Assembly (NCBI GenBank): GCA_021203685.1
Contig: JAJQAS010000127.1
Location: 1 to 6,852, forward strand
Length of the DNA stretch: 6,852 bases
Direction: 5' to 3'
DNA from: Clostridiales bacterium
Lineage (GTDB): Bacteria; Bacillota; Clostridia; Oscillospirales; Oscillospiraceae
Shown: positions 1 through 6,026 of the stretch, piece after piece
Layout: every line of letters begins with the position of its first letter
Position numbering within the stretch: position 1 is the first letter of the stretch
The notes under the pieces: model-generated
Database searches by the model: none
What the model was told of the DNA's origin: nothing
Seen by the model: only the letters and a program-made list of their open reading frames with translations
Position numbers and translations under genes: made by a program

Positions 1-649
1 TGGCCACGATGCCGGAGTCCTCCGCCTCGTTGGCGGCGGGGGCGTGGGTGTTCTGTTTGGAGGGGATCCAGGGGGCCCAGGGACCGCCGTCCATGAAAGT
101 GTACCAGCTGTTGTTGCAGGTGTGGTAGGCTTTGGGGCCTTCCTCCCAGCAGGTGGCCACGGCGCACTTGACAGAAGGATAGGTCTCCTTGATGTAGTTG
201 ATGAGGGCGGCGTCCATATAGTAGGAGCCGGTGGATTCCGGGTAGAACCCAAACCGCTGGTAGAAGGTCTCAAAAACGTCCTGGACAATGGCCTTTTTGT
301 CCTCCATGGAGAACATCCAGATGCAGAAGTCCTTGGTCTTGTACTTCTCCCGGAACTGCTCGCAGGGCAGCCCAAGCAGGCTCAGGGCGATCTCGTCCCC
401 ATATTGGTCGTGGTCGGCCTTCGCCAGCGCCACCGCCTCGTCGTTGAAGAGACTGGCGTAGGTCATCTGGATGGTGGTTTTCAGCCCGTATTTGTGGGCG
501 ATGGCCTGTTGGGTCTTGAAAATGTCCAGGCTCTCGGTGAGCAGCGACGAGCGGCCGATGTCCTCCGCCTTGCCCTGGCCGGTGACCTTTTCGGCGTACT
601 CCGGCACCATCTCCGGGCGATGGATAATGTTGAGCACAAACTGATCCAT
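1..649 (-). CDS. DUF3863-like glycoside hydrolase/deacetylase-fold protein, N-terminal part (C-terminus off the left edge)
   Basis: An open minus-strand frame runs without a stop from ATG 649 to the window edge, giving 216 residues. It begins MDQFVLNIIHRPEM and has no signal peptide or membrane segment, so it is probably cytoplasmic. Motifs seen are TTIQMTYASLFND (about 70-82), YGDEIALSLLGLP, FGFYPESTGSYYMDAALINY (about 150-169), and a late aromatic stretch with YHTCNNSWYTF and GGPWAPWIPSKQNTH. The alternation of GDEIALSLLG and YPESTGSYYMD resembles proteins with a glycoside hydrolase/deacetylase beta/alpha barrel. From memory, the aromatic stretch matches the DUF3863 family, whose substrate is not established to my knowledge. 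An AAAGGA at 661-666 lies 11 nt before the ATG, slightly far. The gene follows malG on the same strand but sits behind a strong terminator. A role in processing imported oligosaccharide is inference. The coding call is firm; the family call is moderate. Confidence 0.8.
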   Translation of the reverse strand, partial: MDQFVLNIIHRPEMVPEYAEKVTGQGKAEDIGRSSLLTESLDIFKTQQAIAHKYGLKTTIQMTYASLFNDEAVALAKADHDQYGDEIALSLLGLPCEQFREKYKTKDFCIWMFSMEDKKAIVQDVFETFYQRFGFYPESTGSYYMDAALINYIKETYPSVKCAVATCWEEGPKAYHTCNNSWYTFMDGGPWAPWIPSKQNTHAPAANEAEDSGIVA

Positions 650-684
650 AGTGGCATGAATCCTTTCAAAAAATGAAATAATTG

Positions 685-730
685 AAAAAACCAGCCCTCC
701 CCAGTCCCGGCAGGGACCGGGGAAGGCTGG
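685..730 (-). terminator. strong intrinsic terminator after malG
   Basis: Reading the minus strand, CCAGCC..CCCC.GTCCC pairs with GGGAC.GGGG..GGCTGG (arms within 691-730, loop near 709-712), and six T residues follow at once (690-685). The long GC-rich stem with an immediate T-run is a textbook Rho-independent terminator. It begins 31 bp after the malG stop and ends about 35 bp before the next start codon, so it probably ends most malEFG transcripts or meters read-through into the downstream gene. Confidence 0.92.
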
Positions 731-760
731 CAGGAGGAAAAACAGGATTGTTTCAGTCGA

Positions 761-1606
761 TTACCCCTTCACTGCGCCGCCGGTGACGCCTTCCACATAG
801 AACTTCTGCATGATGATGTACAGAATGGAAATGGGGATGGACACCAGCACGCCTCCGGCGCAGAACTGGCCGAAATAGGTGTTGATGAGGCTCTTGTCCA
901 GCATGTTATACAGGCCGATAGCCACCGTCCACTGGGACGAGATGCCGGCGTTCAAAATCATCTTGGCGTAGACGAAGTCCATCCACGGCACCAGGAAGGA
1001 GCTGATGATAGTGTAGACGATGATGGGGCGGCTCATGGGCAGCACCACCTGGAGGAAGCACCGGGCCTCGCTGGCGCCGTCCAGCTTGGCCGCCTCCTGG
1101 AGCGTTTTGGGCACCGTCCCAAAGAAGCCCTTTGCTATCAGGTACCCCAGGCCGGAGGAGCCGGAGTAGACCAGAATCAGGCCCAAATGGCTGTTGGTCA
1201 GGCCGATGGCCTTCAAAACGAAGTACACGGCGATCATGGACAGCACGCCGGGGAACAGGTTGACGATAACGGACAGGTTCTGGAGGCCCTTGCTGCCCCG
1301 GAAGTCCATGCAGGCGAAGGCGTAGGCCACCATCAGCACGAAGATGCTGGAGATGACGCAGTTGGCGACAGCTACCACCAGCGTGTTGGTGAACCAGGCC
1401 GGGAAGTTGGCCACGGTGTCCGCGCCGGTCAGCAGTTTGACGTACTGGGTGAGACTCCACTCCGTGGGGAAGAAGGTGGAGGTGTTGCGGCCGTTGTAGG
1501 CGCTGAAGGAGGTGACCACCAGCCACACGATGGGGATCAGCCAAAGCACCACCAGTGCCGTCAGCAGCAGGTGCTTCAAAATCACTCGGACAGTTTTCTT
1601 TTTCAT
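761..1606 (-). CDS. MalG-like sugar ABC transporter permease
   Basis: This 281-residue membrane protein is the inner-membrane partner of the MalF-like subunit upstream and helps form the channel for an imported oligosaccharide. Hydrophobic segments start at about residues 10-33 (LLLTALVVLWLIPIVWLVV), and several more follow. The cytoplasmic EAA loop that contacts the ATPase is well preserved at about 171-194 (EAAKLDGASEARCFLQVVLP). Length fits MalG/MdxG/GanQ proteins (about 280). Its ATG overlaps the MalF stop as ATGA (1603-1606), and only a modest GAGGGGG precedes it, which suggests translational coupling. It ends at TAA 761-763 and is followed by a strong terminator. The family (carbohydrate uptake CUT1 type) is secure. 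The sugar is not: maltodextrin, galacto-oligosaccharide and arabino-oligosaccharide permeases look alike at this level. Confidence 0.93.
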   Translation of the reverse strand: MKKKTVRVILKHLLLTALVVLWLIPIVWLVVTSFSAYNGRNTSTFFPTEWSLTQYVKLLTGADTVANFPAWFTNTLVVAVANCVISSIFVLMVAYAFACMDFRGSKGLQNLSVIVNLFPGVLSMIAVYFVLKAIGLTNSHLGLILVYSGSSGLGYLIAKGFFGTVPKTLQEAAKLDGASEARCFLQVVLPMSRPIIVYTIISSFLVPWMDFVYAKMILNAGISSQWTVAIGLYNMLDKSLINTYFGQFCAGGVLVSIPISILYIIMQKFYVEGVTGGAVKG

Positions 1607-3039
1607 TGTGCGAAATCCCCCTCTCCGGTGCGGGCCACGACCCGGTTAAAGGCAATCAGCGTGAACAGGGCGCAGATGATAAAGATGATGATGCCAATGG
1701 CAGCCGCCATCTTATAGTTGTAGTAGTCCTGGGTCAGCGTGAACAGCCAGGTCACCAGCAGGTCGGTCTCCTTGGCCTGGGAGTTGGCCATGGCCTGGTT
1801 GGTGGTGACGTAGAAGTCGGCTGTCAGCAGATAGATCACGTTGAAGTTGTTGATGTTCTTGACGAAGTCGGTGACCAGGGCGGGGCCGGTGACGCTGAAC
1901 ACGTAGGGCATGGTGATGCTGCGGAAGATCTGCCAGCTGTTAGCTCCGTCGATGGCGGCGCTCTCCAGCTGCTCCGAGGGGATGTTGGTCAGCACACCGT
2001 TGGCGATCAGCATCTGGTAGGGCACGCCGATCCAGATGTTGATGAGAATGATCATCACGTGGGCCCAGCCCGGCGCGGTCAGGAATGGGATGTAATTGTT
2101 GGATATCAGTCCGATGTTGTGCAGGAACCCGGTGACGCCCAGGTTGGAGAGGATGGTGTTCATAATGCCGTTGTCGGCGAAGAAGTTCCGCACCAGCAGC
2201 AGAGAGACGAACTGGGGCACCGCAATGGTGATCATGAACAGCACCCGCCACATGGGCTTGGCGATGGTGGTTTTGCCGTTGACCAGCAGGGCCATCAGGA
2301 TGCCGCCGAAGTAGGTGGTCAGGGTGGCGAAGAAGGACCACACCAGCGTCCAGCCCAGCACGCGGACAAAGGCGTAGCCGAAGGTGTCGGTGATGCCGCC
2401 GCCGCCGAAGAGCTTGATGAAGTTGCTCAGCCCCACCCAGTCGAACAGGGAACTGGGGGGCATGTGGTTCTGGTCATAGTTGGTGAAGGCCACGAAGATC
2501 ATCACGAACAGGGGTACCACGGTGAACAGCACCACGCCGGTTACCGGCAGCGCCAGCAGGGTGACGTAGAACTTGCCGTTGATGTAGTCGTGAACGTCCT
2601 CCAGGAAGCTGTTGACGTGCTTGCCCACGGCCGCCTGCTGCTGGAGCCGGTAGACGTTTTTCACGTTGTAGATCCAGATGTAAATGGCGAAGACCAAAAT
2701 CACCAGCGAGACCACGGAGAACAGCAGGATGGTGAAGGAGTTGTCGTAGTCGTTGTACTCGTTCTTCATGGTGACGATGTTGAAGACATATTCCTGCTGT
2801 ACGGTGCCCAGGGTGCCGAAGTCGGACAGGTAGGGGATGCCCACCAGCGCGAAATAGGCGACGAGGGCGGCCTCGTAGATCGTCATGATGAGGGACTTGA
2901 CGTATTGCTTCCGGCCCAGATACCCGGCGCCGAACCAGACCAGGGAGAGCTTGACGAAGATGTCGCCGTCCGCCACCGCGTGGCCAAAGTCCGCGAAGAA
3001 CTGGCCCACCGCGCCCAGGCCGGATTTTAGCTTGTTCAT
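1603..3039 (-). CDS. MalF-like sugar ABC transporter permease
   Basis: This 478-residue polytopic permease pairs with the MalG-like subunit. The start is ATG 3039 (MNKLKSGLG), because GGAGG at 3046-3050 lies 6 nt upstream; the in-frame ATG at 3087 adds a basic extension with no such site. About eight hydrophobic segments are visible, including roughly 50-69, 103-123 and 159-185. A cytoplasmic linker (about 126-157, RLQQQAAVGKHVNSFLEDV) lies between the N-terminal membrane part and the conserved transport core. The EAA loop is at about 359-378 (ESAAIDGANSWQIFRSITMP). The extended N-terminus and total length resemble MalF, MdxF and GanP, which are longer than AraP/MsmF-type permeases of about 300 residues. 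This favours a maltodextrin- or galactan-type importer, but does not prove it. The gene is separated from the binding protein by a structured 250-bp gap and overlaps the next gene by 4 bp. Confidence 0.93.
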   Translation of the reverse strand: MNKLKSGLGAVGQFFADFGHAVADGDIFVKLSLVWFGAGYLGRKQYVKSLIMTIYEAALVAYFALVGIPYLSDFGTLGTVQQEYVFNIVTMKNEYNDYDNSFTILLFSVVSLVILVFAIYIWIYNVKNVYRLQQQAAVGKHVNSFLEDVHDYINGKFYVTLLALPVTGVVLFTVVPLFVMIFVAFTNYDQNHMPPSSLFDWVGLSNFIKLFGGGGITDTFGYAFVRVLGWTLVWSFFATLTTYFGGILMALLVNGKTTIAKPMWRVLFMITIAVPQFVSLLLVRNFFADNGIMNTILSNLGVTGFLHNIGLISNNYIPFLTAPGWAHVMIILINIWIGVPYQMLIANGVLTNIPSEQLESAAIDGANSWQIFRSITMPYVFSVTGPALVTDFVKNINNFNVIYLLTADFYVTTNQAMANSQAKETDLLVTWLFTLTQDYYNYKMAAAIGIIIFIICALFTLIAFNRVVARTGEGDFAQ

Positions 3040-3075
3040 ACACTTCCTCCTTTTTTCTTTTCTTGCTTTATTGGG

Positions 3076-3160
3076 GCAGCGCCGCACAACACCGCTTTTG
3101 GCGTCCTGCTATGCAAAGCTCTTCTGTGCAATTCGCTTTTGCCGCACTGTGCGGCGCCGC
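3076..3160 (-). repeat. long inverted repeat upstream of malF, possible dispersed palindromic element
   Basis: Arms at 3079-3088 and 3148-3157 are perfect complements (GCGCCGCACA / TGTGCGGCGC). In the minus-strand RNA they extend to 13 pairs with one G-U (3076-3088 with 3148-3160). Within the right arm, GCCGCAC T GTGCGGC (3141-3155) can instead form a small local hairpin, so the two folds exclude each other. About 60 nt lie between the arms. The element ends 26 bp before the malF ribosome binding site. Its compact palindromic build, in a gap that codes for nothing convincing, is what a dispersed intergenic repeat looks like, but no second copy is in this window. Confidence 0.6.
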
Positions 3161-3197
3161 TTGGGGCCTTTTTTTCCTTGGGAATACACGGATTTTG

Positions 3198-3235
3198 ATA
3201 AAACAAGCCCGTATGCACGGCGAGTGCATACGGGC
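3198..3235 (-). terminator. terminator-like hairpin between malE and malF
   Basis: A perfect 12-bp stem (3207-3218 with 3224-3235, loop 3219-3223) is followed on the minus strand by TTGTTTTAT. The stem is strong but the T-run is interrupted. It stands 65 bp after the malE stop, in the usual place for a partial terminator or 3' stabiliser that keeps binding-protein mRNA more abundant than permease mRNA. No convincing new promoter was seen between it and malF, so malFG probably depend on read-through. Confidence 0.7.
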
Positions 3236-3299
3236 CGTGAGCTATGCTAGGTTTTAAGTAGCAAAGAGGACAGAACCGGTAGGTATGACTAAGACAGGG

Positions 3300-4673
3300 T
3301 TATTCGATGGCTGCGGTGACGCCGCTGACCAGGTCGTCCAGAGCCGCCTGGATGGCATCGTCGTCGTCAGCGTCCAGCTGCTGCTGGGCAATGATCTCGC
3401 CGAAGGTGGCGGTGGGGTCCCAATACTTGTCGCCCACGGACTGGATGGTGGCGTACTCGGACTGCTCGGCCAGAGCGTTCAGAGCCACGTTGGAAGCGAC
3501 CTCGTCAGAGCTCTGAGCGTTGATGTTGGAGGGGCCGATCTCCCGCAGCTCGAAGTGACGGGTCTGGGATTCCTCGTTGGTCAGGAACTCAGCCAGCAGC
3601 ACAGCCCAGCCGGCGTTGTCACAGTAGGCGTTGACGCCCATCAGCTTGCAGCCGGCCACGGAGCCCATCTGGACCTGATCGCCAGCGCAGGTGAAGGTGG
3701 GCAGCTTGGTAGCGGCGTAGCCGTCGCCGAAGGCAGCCTGAGCGGCCTCAGCGTCCCAGGTGCCGGACACGGCGGCGCAGATGTTGCCGGAGGCGATCTG
3801 GTTGGAGACGTCGCCGTCAGCGCAGGCCAGGAAAGCGGAGCTGGAGGTGATGGAGAGCATCCCCTTGACCACGTCCACGCCGGCGTAGCCCAGGGAGGAG
3901 GTGCCGTCCCAGCCGATGCTGGTGGTGCCGTCGTCATTCAGCCCGGTGGTGAAGCCCGCGCCATAGAAGAAGCCCGCGTTGTACCAGCCGGAGGACATGG
4001 TCATGGCGACCTGCATCCCGGCCTCTTCCGCGGCGGCCAGCAGGCTGTCCCAGGAGGAGACATCCTCTTCGGAGAGGACGCTGGAGTCGTAGAACAGGAA
4101 GAAGCCGTTATCGGCGCTGGTGGGGAAGGCGTACAGGGTGTCGTTGTAGGTGGCGGCCTCGATGGAGACTTCCACGTTGGCGTCCTTCACGTCGTCCAGG
4201 GTCTTGTCGGCATAGGCTTCCAGCACGGCGGACATGTTGTCGTCCAGGGCCAGCAGAGCGCCGGCGTTGACCAGGGAGACCAGCTGGTCGTCAGCGAAGG
4301 CGAACACGTCGGCAGCGGCCTCGATGTCGGTCAGGACGGTGTCCTTGGCGGTGGACTCGGACTCCACGCCGATCTGGATGTCGAAGGTGGCGTAGTCGGC
4401 GTAGGCTTCCTCAAAAGCCTCCACCCGCTCGGCCAGGTAGTCCTGGTCTTCCTCCGCGCCCCAGACGGTCAGGGAGATGACCTCGTCGGTGCTGGCTGCG
4501 GCGGTGGTGGTGTCATCAGCGGTATCGTCAGCAGTGGTGTCGGCGGCGCTGGTGTCGGCAGCGGCGGCAGAGGTGTCGCTGGTGGTGTCGCTGGAGCCGC
4601 TGCTGGAGCTGCCGCAGGCAGCCAGAGACAGCGTCATGGCCAGCGCCAGGATGAGCGCTAACAGTTTCTTCAT
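3300..4673 (-). CDS. MalE-like sugar-binding lipoprotein of an ABC transporter
   Basis: This 457-residue protein captures an oligosaccharide at the cell surface and delivers it to the two permeases downstream. The N-terminus is a lipoprotein signal (MKKLLALILALAMTLSLAAC) with the lipobox LAAC and lipidated Cys at residue 20. Residues 21-64 are a low-complexity Ser/Thr/Asp/Ala tether. The binding domain begins near 65 with VISLTVWGAEEDQDY, typical of extracellular family 1 solute-binding proteins; aromatic-rich patches such as SGWYNAGFFYGAG and SGTWDAEAA are likely sugar contacts. The protein is very acidic, with no Lys or Arg between Cys20 and Arg83. AGGAGG at 4683-4688 lies 9 nt before ATG 4673. 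It is the first gene after a strong promoter and operator and the likely best-expressed gene of the operon. The ligand cannot be read from the sequence. Confidence 0.95.
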   Translation of the reverse strand: MKKLLALILALAMTLSLAACGSSSSGSSDTTSDTSAAAADTSAADTTADDTADDTTTAAASTDEVISLTVWGAEEDQDYLAERVEAFEEAYADYATFDIQIGVESESTAKDTVLTDIEAAADVFAFADDQLVSLVNAGALLALDDNMSAVLEAYADKTLDDVKDANVEVSIEAATYNDTLYAFPTSADNGFFLFYDSSVLSEEDVSSWDSLLAAAEEAGMQVAMTMSSGWYNAGFFYGAGFTTGLNDDGTTSIGWDGTSSLGYAGVDVVKGMLSITSSSAFLACADGDVSNQIASGNICAAVSGTWDAEAAQAAFGDGYAATKLPTFTCAGDQVQMGSVAGCKLMGVNAYCDNAGWAVLLAEFLTNEESQTRHFELREIGPSNINAQSSDEVASNVALNALAEQSEYATIQSVGDKYWDPTATFGEIIAQQQLDADDDDAIQAALDDLVSGVTAAIE

Positions 4674-4700
4674 GTCGTATTTCCTCCTAAAAAGATGGGT

Positions 4701-4736
4701 TTAACCGTCCGCCTGTTTGCGCAAACGGTTGTTCAT
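4701..4736 (-). other. possible 11-codon leader ORF in the malE 5' UTR
   Basis: ATG at 4736 opens a short frame encoding MNNRLRKQADG and ends at TAA 4701-4703. The ATG falls almost exactly on the predicted transcription start, so it would be translated leaderless, with no ribosome binding site. It overlaps the operator palindrome. It may be chance. Confidence 0.2.
4715..4726. promoter_or_regulatory. palindromic operator, probably for the adjacent LacI-family repressor
   Basis: GTTTGCGCAAAC is a perfect 12-bp palindrome centred on CG, as LacI-family operators are. It lies about +11 to +22 from the predicted malE transcription start, where a bound repressor would block RNA polymerase. A flanking 6-bp inverted repeat (AACCGT 4703-4708, ACGGTT 4725-4730) could also form a hairpin in the leader RNA. 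Assignment to the repressor encoded next door is inferred from position. Confidence 0.7.
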
Positions 4737-4743
4737 ACAATGT

Positions 4744-4772
4744 AGTATATCAGCAATGCTTTTTGTTGTCAA
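4744..4772 (-). promoter_or_regulatory. sigma-A type promoter of the malEFG operon
   Basis: On the minus strand a perfect TTGACA -35 (4772-4767) is followed by 17 bp and TATACT as the -10 (4749-4744). Transcription should start near 4736, giving a leader of about 63 nt before the malE ATG. It lies downstream of the repressor gene's terminator, so the transporter operon has its own start. Confidence 0.92.
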
Positions 4773-4849
4773 CTTACTAATTTGCACAATATATTTCTGG
4801 TTTTTTTAGTCGTTCTGACGGTAAAGTTTTTACGCCCTGTTTTCCAAAA

Positions 4850-4863
4850 TGCAACCGATTGCA
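4850..4863. promoter_or_regulatory. upstream LacI/CcpA-type operator (cre-like)
   Basis: TGCAACCGATTGCA has perfect 5-bp arms (TGCAA/TTGCA) around CCGA and fits the general LacI/CcpA pattern TGNAANCGNTTNCA at every fixed position. Its centre is about 120 bp upstream of the predicted start and 136 bp from the centre of the downstream palindrome. The half-site differs from that of the downstream palindrome, so it may bind a different regulator such as CcpA, or act as an auxiliary site. Confidence 0.6.
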
Positions 4864-4885
4864 CAGAATTTATAAAAAATAGGCA

Positions 4886-4938
4886 AAAGAAAACACAAAT
4901 CCGACAACTTTTTTGGGCTTTTTGATGTCGGATCTGTG
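4886..4938 (-). terminator. intrinsic terminator of the LacI-family regulator gene
   Basis: On the minus strand CACAGATCCGACA (4938-4926) pairs with TGTCGGATTTGTG (4906-4894), 13 pairs with one G-U, and TTTTCTTTT follows. It begins 11 bp after the stop codon at 4949 and separates the regulator transcript from malE. In the plus direction no T-run follows, so it works one way only. Confidence 0.88.
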
Positions 4939-4948
4939 CGCCTTTGCG

Positions 4949-5962
4949 TTACTTGGTGGAATCCCGCAGCAGCATCTGGTAATCGGAGTGGATCAGGTCC
5001 CGGGTCTCCTTCCCCGCCAGCCGGTCCAGCAGCAGCTGGCAGGCCAGCCTGCCCAGCTCTTTGGTGTCGAACCGCAGGCTGGTGATAGGCGGGGTGTTGT
5101 TTTTCAGCAGGGTGCTGTCGTAGAAGCTGGCGACCCGGATGTCCCGGGGGATGTGCAGCGCCAGCTCCCGCAGGCGCATCAGCGCCAGGTTGCAGATGTA
5201 ATCGTCCATACAGACCAGGCAATCTGCCTGTTGCCGCAGCGCCTCGTCTACGGCGGCCTTGGCCTGCTTCGCGGTGCCGATGTTCGGGAAAACCAATTCC
5301 GCCTGCAGCGGCAGCCCCGCCAGCCGGTGGGCGTCCTGATACCCCAGGAGCCGGGACGCGGTGACGGAGTGGGTCTCGTCCCCGCCCAACAGCGCCAGTC
5401 GGTGCATCCCCTTGCCCAGCAGCAGCGTGGTCAGATCCCGGCAGGCCCCCTGGTTGTCGTTGTCCACACAGAGCACCTCCGGGTCCTGGGAGGCCCCCAG
5501 CGCCACGAAGGGCATCCCCGTCTCCTGGAGCAGAGCCACCACCGGGGAGGCCACGGTGCTCCGGCTGACGATGACGCCGTCCACCTTGTGGTTGTTGATG
5601 ATGCACTCCAGCTGAGCGGTGGAGCTGCCGGTGACCATGGAGATCAGCACGTCGTAGTCGTTCTCCACCGCCGCCTCGCAAATGCCCGCCATGCACTCCT
5701 GAAAGAAGGGCAGCTCGGTGTCGTTGTAGTCGCCTGGGATCACCAGCCCCAAATTGTAGGTCTTGCTCTGAGCCAGCCCCTTGGCCACGGCGTTGGGCCG
5801 GTAATTGTGCTCCGCGATAAACGCCAGCACCTTGGCCCGGGTCTCCACGCTGAGCCGCCCTTTGCCGGAGATGGCGCGGGAGACCGTCGTTTTGCTGACG
5901 CCCAGCTCTTTTGCGATGTCGTCAATGGTATAGACCCGCGTTTCCGTTTTGCTTGTCCCCAA
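4949..5962 (-). CDS. LacI-family transcriptional regulator
   Basis: This is a 337-residue DNA-binding repressor of the LacI/GalR family. From the TTG start, the helix-turn-helix covers about 11-31 (YTIDDIAKELGVSKTTVSRAI). The hinge helix follows at about 56-67 (PNAVAKGLAQSK, with the Leu expected to enter the minor groove), and a periplasmic-binding-protein-like sensor domain runs from about 70 (NLGLVIPGDYND) to the end. The sensor shows family blocks such as DGVIVSRSTV, CVDNDNQGACRDL and ITSLRFDTKELGRLACQLLL. TTG 5962 is chosen because GGAGGT (5970-5975) lies 7 nt upstream; the ATGs at 5977 and 5992 overlap or precede that site and have none of their own. Length matches the family (about 330-340). 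It sits between its own promoter and terminator, directly upstream of the transporter, so it very likely controls malEFG. The inducer is unknown; a sugar from the imported substrate is expected. Confidence 0.94.
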   Translation of the reverse strand: MGTSKTETRVYTIDDIAKELGVSKTTVSRAISGKGRLSVETRAKVLAFIAEHNYRPNAVAKGLAQSKTYNLGLVIPGDYNDTELPFFQECMAGICEAAVENDYDVLISMVTGSSTAQLECIINNHKVDGVIVSRSTVASPVVALLQETGMPFVALGASQDPEVLCVDNDNQGACRDLTTLLLGKGMHRLALLGGDETHSVTASRLLGYQDAHRLAGLPLQAELVFPNIGTAKQAKAAVDEALRQQADCLVCMDDYICNLALMRLRELALHIPRDIRVASFYDSTLLKNNTPPITSLRFDTKELGRLACQLLLDRLAGKETRDLIHSDYQMLLRDSTK

Positions 5963-5967
5963 CGGTA

Positions 5968-5975
5968 CCACCTCC
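5968..5975 (-). promoter_or_regulatory. ribosome binding site that sets the regulator start at TTG
   Basis: GGAGGTGG on the minus strand ends 5-7 nt before TTG 5962. It overlaps the ATG at 5977, which makes that ATG a poor start. This places the N-terminus at (M)GTSKTETRVYTIDD, a usual leader length before a LacI-family helix-turn-helix. Confidence 0.8.
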
Positions 5976-6026
5976 ATGAAAAACAGACTCAATCGGTCGG
6001 CCGCTGTGTCGGCGGCTGTTACTTTT

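Noticed and set aside
481..669. Minus-strand frame starting MKGFMPLW
   Set aside because: It is shifted relative to the real gene starting at 649 and turns into an Arg/Ser/Pro-rich shadow sequence.
44..676. Plus-strand open frame (210 codons) at the left edge
   Set aside because: The minus strand here holds a coherent protein with recognisable motifs and a plausible start; the plus frame has low-complexity Gly/Leu/Val content.
1555..3030. Long plus-strand open frame (491 codons) opposite malF
   Set aside because: Rich in His, Gln, Gly, Val and Asp with no recognisable domain; it mirrors the GC-biased codons of the clearly real MalF-like gene.
3040..3087. Longer MalF start at ATG 3087
   Set aside because: It adds MRRCPNKARKEKRRKC with no ribosome binding site and would bury the good GGAGG at 3046-3050 inside the gene.
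3141..3175. Plus-strand terminator ending in TTTTTTT at 3169-3175
   Set aside because: The stable stems end 9 or more bases before the T-run and no plus-strand gene precedes it.
3285..4661. Long plus-strand open frame (458 codons) opposite malE
   Set aside because: Gly/Val/Gly-Gly low-complexity product with no ribosome binding site; it is the antisense shadow of the lipoprotein gene.
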